52,028 nucleotides of DNA from the NCBI GenBank assembly GCA_018902385.1, contig JABSSW010000087.1, positions 1 to 52,028 of the forward strand, read 5' to 3'. This document shows positions 25,478 through 34,222 of the stretch, piece by piece. This DNA is from Physcia stellaris (Eukaryota; Ascomycota; Lecanoromycetes; Caliciales; Physciaceae). The stretch's first letter is position 1; the number at the start of each line of letters is the position of its first letter. A program made the position numbers and the translations under genes. The notes beneath the pieces are model-generated. The model saw nothing but the letters and a program-made list of their open reading frames with translations. It made no database searches and had not been told where the DNA came from.

Positions 25478-25680
25478 CAATACAGTTTCAAAAAAACGTA
25501 TTGTACGTACAGTTGTTAAAAGAAGAAAAAGCATTTTATCAAACAATATAATTTCGAAAAAGTATACTGATCAAGATGCTCACGTTCAGATAATATCGTT
25601 TCGGAAAAACGTATTGTATGAAGTCATTACATACTCGTTGAAGTCACATAGTATCGCTTCGAAAAAGCGTATTATGCAAT
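25478..25680 (+). repeat. Repeated small hairpin motif, four copies
   Basis: Four degenerate copies at about 25,481, 25,547, 25,594 and 25,652 share the pattern TAT-CG-Y-TTCG-R-AAAA-R-CGTATT. The third and fourth each pair with themselves: CGTTT/AAACG and CGCTT/AAGCG around a CGAA-type loop. The T-A versus C-G difference in the stem is compensatory. Both are followed by TCATTACATA-Y-TCG. Function unknown. Confidence 0.6.
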
Positions 25681-26309
25681 CATTACATATTCGATTTTGC
25701 AAAGCAAGAATTCGATCAAAAAGAATAAATAATGTTGAAAATATCTGATTTTTTCGCATATTAATCGATTTGTTTCTCTGACAGATTTTAGTCAAATCAG
25801 AAAAGTTCGATTTTGCACTTTTTGCATCGATGTATGTTCGCAATGCATGTCGCGCATTCGATGCATTGTTTTTTTTATCGATTTTTCGATCATTTAACAT
25901 ATTTTATGAAATTTTTACAGTCAAATTGCATAGATATCGAATCATTGATGTCGCAAAAAATATTTGAGAATTCTGAAATTCACAATGATGTTATCAGATT
26001 ATGATGTGATTCGCATTCTCGTCAATATCGCAAAATTCAAACAATTGATATTTGTTTCATGATGTATCTTTTAGTCAATTTTAGATATCAGATTTCACAT
26101 CGATGTTTCATTTCATGAAAACAAATTCAGAACGTTTTCAATCATTCGATCGCACGTTTTACAAATCGATTTTACGTCATATTTGAAGTCAATAAATTAT
26201 CGAATTTCGATTCGTTCGTTTCTGCAATTTTCGCATCGATGTATGATTTAGTTTTACAGAATTTACGTCATATCACGTCGAAAAAACTTGTTCGAAAGTT
26301 TCAAACAAC

Positions 26310-26390
26310 GCATCGCTGAAGAAATTGCATCGTTGAAAAAACTACATCGTTGAAAAAATTTCAGAATTTATCGTTGAGAAAACTTGCACG
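26310..26390 (+). repeat. 17-bp tandem repeat before the 3' LTR of D
   Basis: Copies of NCATCGYTGARRAAANT start at 26,310, 26,327 and 26,344 (exact 17-bp period), with a fourth, TTATCGTTGAGAAAACT, at 26,368. The array is framed by ACTTGTTCGAAAGTTTCA and ACTTGCACGAAACTTTCA. Confidence 0.7.
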
Positions 26391-26453
26391 AAACTTTCAG
26401 ATTGAATTCATTAAAATACTGAACAAAAGACACAAACGAATGCTGTGAAATAA

Positions 26454-26646
26454 TGTTGAAAAATACAATTTTCGCAAAAAGATAATCAAGAAATCAGTTG
26501 ATATAATCTGACAAAAAAAAAATTAATGCGTTTTTGTTAAAATTAGCGTCTTGACATTCGCACATTTCTTGTGTTTTCATTTCATGTATGTTATTACAAT
26601 AACGAAATTCAGAACAATAAAATGATAATCATTTATGATTTTTTCA
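26454..26646 (+). repeat. 3' LTR of element D
   Basis: 193 bp, the direct partner of 23,421-23,613. It keeps ApG/CpT at five sites where the 5' copy has ApA/TpT, and has lost one that the 5' copy keeps. Confidence 0.8.
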
Positions 26647-26883
26647 ATAGTCGACAAAAATGATTTTATTTGACGTCGAAACAAAATTTTTATCGAATTT
26701 CAACATGTTTTTAATTTTGAATTTGTCGATTCGAATATTTTCGAAATATTTGCAATTCATAATCGAAAAAATAACAAACAAAACGAATTTCACGATTTGT
26801 TGATTGAAATCAATAAAAATTGTTCGAAATTTTGCGAACATCGCAATTACGTATAAATTGTGAAAAAAAAATTGTGATACAAT

Positions 26884-27135
26884 TGTTACGAACATGTTTA
26901 ACAAATAATTCTGACAAATGTTTAACAAATAAATTTGACAAATAAATAATTAATATAATATGATCGAACAACGAATTATGTTTTAATTTTACGTCGAAAT
27001 TAACGTGATTTGAAATTTGACGTCGCACATTGTTTGCAATTTCAACATTTTGTATTTATTTGTTTTTGCAAATTTATTGTTTTCGTTTAATTAGTCAATC
27101 AATACAGTCATACAAACACGATTCATGATATTACA
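26884..27135 (+). repeat. 5' LTR of element C
   Basis: 252 bp, TGTTACGAAC...TTACA. It aligns to 33,329-33,578 with nine transitions by eye (three CpT/ApG, six CpA/TpG), a few transversions and a 2-bp end difference. It contains an internal near-repeat of GTTTRACAAATAA. Confidence 0.85.
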
Positions 27136-27623
27136 ATAAATTTTCAATTTTTATCGCTCGTCGTGATACGCGAACGTTCAAAAATAAAATTTCAAATCGA
27201 TCAAGTTTTTCGTGAAAAATAAACGACGAAAAATTCTTTTAACGAAACAAACGACGAAAATCGTGTAATTACAAATCGAATTTACACGTAAACGACGAAA
27301 TTTTCGACGATAAAAAACGACGAAACGACGACGATTTTCTATTTTTTTTTTATTTTTTCGAGATGATTCGCAATTATCATGAAACAATTTCATTCAATTC
27401 ATTTCGTCAAAATTTGAATATTGACGAAATAAAAAAAAACGTTGAACAAATGCTGAACGAAATTCACGAAATCGATGAAAAATTCACGATTCGTTACAAA
27501 TTTCGTTAATTTTTTTTTATTTCAAACGTTGTGTCGAATCAAAACGACGATGTCACGTACTTTTTGAACATAAAAATTGTTCGTCAATTAAAATATTGAA
27601 TTCAACATTATTTCGACGACTTT

Positions 27624-28560
27624 TTGAACGTGTTCAATGATTTACGTATCGATCGAAACAAATATTTGATCGTTTTAAAAAAATTTCACGAATTCGTCAA
27701 ATTGTTCAAAATTCAAAAAAAAAATTTATTCGATATCGATAATATTCTTGAACAAATACGCGACAAATTTAAAACGTTCGAAAAAAAAACGAATGATAAA
27801 TTAACTCGTTAACAAACGTATTGAATATGACGATTTGATCAAATTGAATGAAATTCGTCGTTTTGAACGTGTTTTCAATTTCGATTCAAATGAAAATTCA
27901 AACAATATCGATGATGACGAGAAAAAATTTGTTGTTAACGATTCGATCGTTACAAATTTTATTAAATTTTCGAAAAAAAAACGCACGAACAAACATTCGA
28001 ATTTCGATAAATTTACGAACGATTTGAATTTTGATTGATTTACATGAAAAATCAACGTTCACGATAAATTCACGATCAACAATGATTGATACGAAATTGT
28101 TCGTTTTATGATCACGACAATAATTGATTGAATTGAAAAAAAAAACAATTAAACATATTCAATTTCGTCGATACAACAATTTGAATTATTTCGAAAATGA
28201 AATAATGATAATCAATTTTTTCAAAATTTTTATGAAAATTCAAATTATTAACGCAACGTACGTCGAAAATATCGAAATTTAATCATGTTCGACATTCAAA
28301 ATTTTCAATTTTTTTATTCGAATTTTTATCGTTTGAATGTTCAAATCAATTTCGATCAATTCACGTTAATAAACAATTTAATTGACAAATTCATCATGTC
28401 GTTGAAACAAATTTTGAACAATTCGTTTCGTCATCATTTTATTTTGTTCGCGTGAAAAAATGATATTCAACAAATGTACAACGATTTGATTAACATTCGA
28501 AAAAAAAAATTTAAATTCGAATTCAAAAATCAATTTTAATGTTTTTCAAAACGATTTTTG
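27624..28560 (+). pseudogene. Element C gag remnant
   Basis: Open pieces separated mostly by TGA at Trp positions. The capsid-like order is visible: an acidic linker (DSNENSNNIDDDEK), then F-T-stop-K-I-N-V-H-D-K-F in the position of the W-K-x-K-M-x-x-K-L block, EYRNLIMFDIQNFQFFYSNF (about 28,260-28,330, the F-x-x-F-x-x-x-F capsid core) and LIDKFIMSLKQIL, followed by a Lys-rich end. This is the typical layout of fungal gypsy Gag. It would form the particle shell; here it is dead. The N-terminal limit is uncertain and may begin near 27,363. Confidence 0.7.
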
Positions 28561-28673
28561 TTGTTTCGATTGCAATTTCGTTTGTTAAATCAATTACGTC
28601 AACGTTTTTCGTCAAATTCATAAACGATCATAAACATGATTCGATTATCGATCAATTAATCGTCACGAACAAA

Positions 28674-28715
28674 TGTTTCACGTGTGAAAAATTCGATCAC
28701 AATTGAAAATTTTGT
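28674..28715 (+). pseudogene. Element C gag zinc knuckle
   Basis: C-F-T-C-E-K-F-D-H-N-stop-K-F-C: C-x2-C-x4-H-x4-C with all four ligands kept. The in-frame TGA after H-N sits where related knuckles have a Trp or Arg, which fits TGG to TGA. Confidence 0.75.
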
Positions 28716-28874
28716 TTTAACGTCAACAAATTTCAAAAACGTCAATGACATAAATTACAAATATATCAATTGAATTTTGATATCGATTCGAACGAATTTG
28801 ATTCGAAAAATTGACAATTCACGTCAAAAACGCGATTGATGAATGTTTAAAAAAATTTTATTCACGATGATAAT

Positions 28875-29099
28875 ATGTTTGATTTTTTTATTAAACGATT
28901 TTTAATTATTATTTGTACGTTATCATTCAACGATAATAAACATAAATTAAAAATTTTAATAAATATTGATGCAATCGATTATGCGTTCATTGATAAAAAA
29001 ATCGCGCAATTTGTATGCAACATGTTGAACATAAAATTCGTATTTTTATTGAAATCGAAATTATTGATTGAATTCGACGATCGTTATGTTTTTTTATAA
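28875..29099 (+). pseudogene. Element C retropepsin remnant
   Basis: A 74-codon open segment containing LKILINIDAIDYAFIDKKIAQ. It aligns with the fungal gypsy protease core L-I-D-S/T-G-A-x-x-x-F-I-D-x-x-x-A. The catalytic D-S/T-G-A now reads N-I-D-A, where Gly to Asp is the expected result of GG to GA. It would cleave the polyprotein. The missing active site and surrounding stops make it non-functional. Confidence 0.7.
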
Positions 29100-29850
29100 T
29101 TCACGCGATATATTTCAAATTGACGATAAAATTACATTTCGAATTGATCGTTTTTTTGTTAATCATTAATTTCGATAATCATTCGATAATTTTAAAAAAA
29201 TCGTGAATAAACAAACATGAAATTATATTGAATATGATTTACGATAAATTGATTTTTAAATCGTTCAAATGCAATCATCACGACAACATATTCAATCAAA
29301 CGATGCAAATTCGTCGTTTAGAAATTTTCAAATCATATCGTCGATGAAATGTATTTAATTGACGTCGCGATACAAAATTATCGCAAAAAAATAATACAAA
29401 ACACATAACGACGATAAAATTTCGATATATTATTTTATCACGTTTCAAAATCAAATCATTATTTTTTGTTATTGAAAACGAATTTGACGTATTCGATTCG
29501 AAATGTTTCGAATGTTCAATTTATTCAAAAATCGATAACGACGACGAATTGTCAACAATTGAATCAAATAATTCAAAAATTGATATCACGACGATTACGA
29601 AAACGACATTCGTCAAAAAAAAAACTGAAAAATCAACGCAATAAACGATGAAAAACGAAAAAACAACAATCAAAATTTTCGTTATTTTCAAAATTGAATT
29701 TTGACGATTCGATAAATATCGCAATGATTAATGCATTTTTTTTGTTTGTTGATCGATGTCAAAAATCGAAAACAAAAAATTTAATGTTTTTTCATTACGA
29801 TCAATCAAATCGATTTCGCGTTCAAAACATTACAAACGAATTTTGAATCG

Positions 29851-30707
29851 TTGAATATTGTCGTCATAATTAAAAATTTTTTAAAACATAAACAAATCAA
29901 ATCGATATTTGAACGCATCATGAAAAAAATATCAAAATATTTTTATCATTTATCAAAAATATTCGATTTTCAAAAAATTATCAAATTATTTTTTCATAAA
30001 TTATACGATCATAAAATCGAATTTTTGAACGATAACAATTTTTTATTTCGCAATCGAATGTATTTTTTATTCGAATTCAAATTTAAAAAATTCAAAAAAA
30101 TTTGAAAAAAAATTTGCAAAAAAAATTTATCGTATTTAGTCAAACGACATACGTTTTATTTGTTTTATTTGCGATCAAATTCAACGATCAATTACGTTTA
30201 TGTATGAATTATCGTCGATTCAATTACATCACGAAACGCAATCGATATTTTATTTTTTTGATCGAGAAAATTTTGATCAAAATTCAAAATTGCAAATATT
30301 TGATGAAATTGAATATCATATCAATTTTCAATAAATTTCGAATGAATGAAAAAAATGAAAAATTTATCACGTTCGTTATTTTTATGAAATCGTATAAATA
30401 TCGAATATTATTTTTTGAATTAATCAACGATTTTGTAAATTAACAACATTACATAAATGATTTTTTGTTCAATTTTTTAAACGAATTTTGTCAAATTTAT
30501 TTGAATGACATATTCATTTACAACAAATTCAAAAAAAAGCATATCGTGCACGTTCGAACAATATTGAAAAAATTCAAAAAAATTCATTTACAAATGAATA
30601 TCGAGAAATGCGAATTTTTCAAAAAAAAAATGATTTTTTTAAACGTTATATTTTCGATGAATGATTTTCGCATGAATTCAAAAAAAATACAAATCATAAT
30701 TGATTGA
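29851..30707 (+). pseudogene. Element C reverse transcriptase remnant
   Basis: Three open pieces (29,851-30,105; 30,102-30,443; 30,465-30,707) together cover the RT. Landmarks: KLYDHKIEFL before the fingers, DQLRLCMNYRRFNYIT (about 30,187-30,230), KYLMKLNIISIFNKFRM (the K-L-D-L-x-x-A-Y-x-x-I region with the Asp now Asn), FELINDFVN, QIYLNDIFIY, and KCEFFKKKMIFL in the thumb. The palm box at 30,498-30,509 is Y-L-N-D. So both the first acidic position of the palm and the first Asp of the Y-x-D-D box have become Asn, as GpG/ApG mutation would produce. Confidence 0.82.
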
Positions 30708-31270
30708 ACACGTTTTATCAATTTCAAAAAAATACAAATTTTCGTGAATTTCGTCAATTTCTATCGACGTTTCATTTGTGATTTTTCAAAAAAAATCAAA
30801 ATTTTCATTCGAATGATTAAAAAACTCGTAAAATTCGAATGAATTACGAAAACAAAAAAAATTTTCAATTTATTTAAGAAAACGATAATCGAAATTTTTA
30901 TATTTCGTTATTACGATAAAATCAAACAAATCATTTTGAAAATCGATTTTTTAAATTACGTTAATGCGAAAATGTTATCGCAATACGATGACGAAAAAAT
31001 TTTACATTTCGTTATTTTTTACAATCGAAACATGATTTCAATCGAATGCAATTACGAAATTTATAACAAAAAATTATTGATTATTATTCGTTGTTTAAAA
31101 CATTGACGTTCAAAATTCGAAAACATTGACAAATTGATCAAAATTTTCATCGATCACAAAAATTTGAAAATTTTTATGATTTCGAAAAAATTAATTTTTC
31201 ATCAAATTCGTTGAGCAAAAATTTTATCGAAATTTAATATCGTTATTCAATTTCAATCAAAAATTCAAAA
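30708..31270 (+). pseudogene. Element C RNase H remnant
   Basis: Begins with VNFYRRFIC (about 30,750) and continues through FRYYDKIKQIILKIDFLNY (the T-D-A-S region, first Asp kept), LSQYDDEKILHFVIFYNRN, ISIECNYEIYNKKLLIII (about 31,038-31,085), DHKNLKIFM and KFNIVIQFQ. All standard gypsy RNase H blocks are in order, with Trp-to-stop changes and one or more frame breaks. Confidence 0.75.
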
Positions 31271-31286
31271 CGTTAAAACAAACGTT

Positions 31287-32200
31287 TTGATTCGCATGTC
31301 GAATTCACGATTTAAAAATGATAACGATGAACGACATCAATATAAAAAACAAATATTATTCATTTTCGAACGATTCGAAATTCATGTTGTCGAATTTGAC
31401 GAATCAATTTACGAACGAATTTTCGTCGTTAACAAAACAAACGACGATTGCAAAACATATCGAAAAACGTTCAATCAAAATTTCATTTTCGTGAATGAAA
31501 TCAATTTACGCGATTGTCAAAAAAAACGATATTTTATATTACAAAAATCGATTATGAATGTTCGTCGATGTTTTTTTGTTTGTTGATTTTTTCAAAAAAA
31601 TTTATAAATTTTTAACGTCGAATCATTTTGAATTTAATCGCATAAAAATTTTTTTACGTCGTGATTATTATTGATTTAACATGCGCAAAACAATTCGTCG
31701 ATACGTACGTAATTGTTATAAATATCAACGAATTAAAATTTTTCGAAATCGTAAAAACGATTTATTCATTTTTTTGATTATATTTTTATAACGTTAAACA
31801 AATATATCAATTGATTTTATCACGAAATTGTTTAACGTTTACGATTATAATGTTATTTGCACAATAATCGACAAATTTAATAAAAAACGTCATTATGTAT
31901 TTTGTACAACGAAAAACGAAAACACGAATGTTGAAATCACAACAAAAATATTCATTCAATACGTGTTTCGTATTCATGATTTGTTTTCGTTCATAACATT
32001 TGATCGAAATTTTCAATTCGTGTTTTTTGTATGACAAATTTTTTGCAAAATTTTCGACATTAAATGTAAATTTTTTACGATTTTTTATTCAAAAATTAAT
32101 AATCAAATCGAAAAAATTAATCAAAATATCGAAAAACAATTGCGACAATATTGTAATTACATACAAAACGATTGAAACGTTTGATTATTTATAATCGAAT
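31287..32200 (+). pseudogene. Element C linker and integrase remnant
   Basis: An open 99-codon acidic linker (31,287-31,586) is followed by the zinc-binding domain: the YYW(stop)FNMRKTIRRYVRNCYKYQR segment at about 31,665-31,735, in which the second Cys of the C-x-x-C pair is now Tyr. The core follows (31,828-32,034) with CTIIDKFNKKRHYVF and FITFDRNFQFVF, whose Asp residues match the first two catalytic positions. The Glu is not located. Stops throughout. Confidence 0.7.
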
Positions 32201-33328
32201 TCGCAAACAATAACGCGATTTTTGTATTCATTAAATTATTATCGTTTTTCGTTAACAAAAATTTTCATTTTCGTATATTTTTTTATCGAATTTTATTTCG
32301 TATATTATTACAAAAAAACGATTTTTAATTGTCAAAACGAAAAACATCACGAACACAATACAAAACATTTTCGATTATGTACGAATTCACGTCGAAATAA
32401 TTCAAAAACGCATAACGACACAAATCAACAAATATCGCAAAATCGTGAAATACGTCGAAAAAAATTACGTTTTTTTGAATCGACGAAACATCAAAATCGC
32501 TAAATCATTCGACAAACTTGATGACAAAAAATTAAAATCGTACAAAATGTTGAAACGTATGAACAATTTTTATCAATTTGAATTGTTTGAAACAATGCAA
32601 ATTTATAATGTGTTTCATTGTTGATTTTTACGCAAAAACTTTTGTAATTTTTCGAAAATCAAATCAACGAATTTTTCGATTTTGTTATAATTAACGAGAA
32701 TTTCGAATGAAAAATGAACGATATTTTAAAATTTCGATATTATTACGATCGATTTCAATATCGCGTCAATTGATCGAATTGATCACATAATCGAATTTGA
32801 TATTACGTCGACAACGATAAATTCGATAATGTTCGTAACGTGATAAATAATTATTATCGAAATTATTTTATCGTCGCAAATTCGAAATCATTCAAAATTA
32901 CATTTTTCGTTTTTCAAATCGATAATCAAAATTCATTTGCGAATCGTCGTCGTTTTCGAAAAAAAATCGTCGTTTTGACATTCATTGAAATTACGTTCGA
33001 TTAAAATTTAAAAATTTCAATTAAATTTGAATTCATTTTGATTTCATTTGTTCGTTTCAAAATTTTTTTTTTCAATTTCAAATTTCATTATTATCGTTTC
33101 GACGTTGTTTACAGTCAAAATTTACGTCGCATAAAAAATTGAATCGTGTCAAAAACATTTTCAAAATTGTTGTTTGATTTTATTGAATTGTGAATTAATA
33201 CAACATATTGAAAAAATCAAAAAATGATGATCGTAAAAATTTCGAATTTTGAATTCATTCAAAACAACAACGTTTTCGTTTCGAATTAACGACGAATCGT
33301 CGAAACGACGTTCGCGAAAAAAAAATAA
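32201..33328 (+). pseudogene. Element C integrase C-terminus and 3' tail
   Basis: About 1.1 kb of decayed sequence. An N-rich frame lies at 32,222-32,503. An ILRRQR-like stretch (about 32,805) resembles the Arg-rich start of the possible chromodomain in element A. The shared 3' tail (ACGTCGCATAAAAAATTGAA...) follows at about 33,121. A purine run ends at the 3' LTR. No further gene. Confidence 0.4.
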
Positions 33329-33578
33329 TGTTACGAACATGTTTGACAAATAAATTTGACAAATGTTTAACAAATAAATTTGACAAATAAATAATTAATA
33401 TGATATGATCGAACAACGAATTATGTTTTAATTTTACGTCGAAATTAACGTGATTTGAAATTTGACGTCGCATATTGTTTGCAATTTCAACATTTTGTAT
33501 TTATTTGTTTTTGCAAATTTATTGTTTTCGTCTAATTAATCAATTAATATCGTTATACAAACACGATTCATGATAACA
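33329..33578 (+). repeat. 3' LTR of element C
   Basis: 250 bp, TGTTACGAAC...GATAACA, direct partner of 26,884-27,135. Confidence 0.85.
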
Positions 33579-34150
33579 ACGAAAAAAATAAAATGCGGCA
33601 TTTAATATAAAAAAACGTATTATTGTTGATTGACGACGAAAACATTTGAAAAATTAACGAAATCGCACAATTTTGTTTCAATTGTATTTTTTATTTGATA
33701 TTTCGTTGCGTCGATATCGATTTTTCGTTTAAAAACGAAAATTTTTTGTTTGTTTACGTTGATAAATTCGTTTTTTACGAATTTTTTTATATCAAAAAAA
33801 AAAAACAATTGACGAAATCGAAATCGCGACGTTGAATTTGACATCAAATAAATAATTTTTTTAACGTCGACGAAACGTGTTTGACGAAACATGAAATTAT
33901 CGAAAATAACATTCGATTTTTTGAAAAATTTGACATTTGATTTGTTGACGTTTGATTGTTTAACGATTTTTTATTTAATTATGACAACGACGACGTAAAT
34001 ACACGACACGTGTATAAACAAAAAATAAATGATTTGATATAAAAATATCGAAAAAATAATATTTGAAATTGCAACATCAAAACAGCAACGAATTGATATA
34101 CAAAATTTCGATATATTGAAAACAAACGTTTCGAAAAAAAAAAAAAAAAA
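33579..34150. other. AT-rich edge segment, no gene recognised
   Basis: Mutated AT-rich sequence between the element C 3' LTR and the isochore boundary. A 90-codon minus frame (33,620-33,892) has no recognisable domain. It ends in a run of about 21 A at 34,136-34,156, after which CpT and ApG become common. It must contain the upstream region of the CFEM gene. Confidence 0.6.
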
Positions 34151-34222
34151 AAAAACAATGAGCAATCGTTTGCAATATAACGAGCAAAAAGTTCGCGCAA
34201 TTTCTTTGACGATTGAGTTTTC

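Larger units (their letters stand above)
23421..26646 (+). mobile_element. LTR element D, 3.2 kb, no pol, carries C2H2 frame
   Basis: Bounded by direct 193-bp LTRs starting TGTTGAAAAATAC and ending GATTTTTTCA (TG...CA). No RT, RNase H or integrase motif lies between them, so it would need enzymes from another element. The interior holds a C2H2 zinc-finger frame, a second larger frame, and structured noncoding repeats near the 3' LTR. GTCGA lies directly left of the 5' LTR (23,416-23,420) and again 3 bp beyond the 3' LTR (26,650-26,654), a possible but not clean target-site duplication. CpT/ApG loss is milder than elsewhere, so it is younger or less heavily mutated. Confidence 0.75.
26884..33578 (+). 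mobile_element. Gypsy LTR retrotransposon C, full length, dead
   Basis: 6,695 bp with LTRs of 252 and 250 bp (TGTTACGAAC...ACA). Internal order is gag, zinc knuckle, retropepsin, RT, RNase H, integrase, possible chromodomain, and the 3' tail shared with A and B. A purine run (GAAAAAAAAATAA) precedes the 3' LTR where a polypurine tract is expected. Flanking pentamers ACAAT and ACGAA do not form a clear target-site duplication. All coding parts carry TGA/TAA stops. Confidence 0.88.
1..34150. other. AT-rich, RIP-like mutated isochore
   Basis: Continuous AT-rich block ending abruptly just before the CFEM gene. Counted on sample lines, GC is about 12-15% between 2 and 11 kb and 20-35% over retrotransposon coding remnants. 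Nearly every C is followed by A or G and nearly every G is preceded by C or T, so CpT, CpC, ApG and GpG are almost absent. Stop codons are nearly all TAA or TGA, because TAG contains ApG and TGG is turned into TGA. No intact gene was found. The mutation load is lower at about 21.0-26.65 kb and at 10.24-10.77 kb. The pattern fits saturating C-to-T mutation of repeats; the enzyme responsible cannot be read from the window. Confidence 0.9.

Noticed and set aside
25478-26390. CRISPR-like array
   Set aside because: Repeats are degenerate, few and of unequal spacing, within a eukaryotic LTR element; no cas genes.
1-34150. Mitochondrial or plastid origin of the AT-rich block
   Set aside because: It contains LTR-bounded gypsy elements with zinc knuckles, RT and integrase, joins ordinary nuclear intron-containing genes, and lacks any respiratory-chain, rRNA or tRNA gene.
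1-34150. Canonical CpA-type RIP as the sole explanation
   Set aside because: CpA and TpG remain abundant, while CpT, CpC, ApG and GpG are the dinucleotides that vanish. The LTR comparisons do show some CpA mutation, so a minor contribution is possible.
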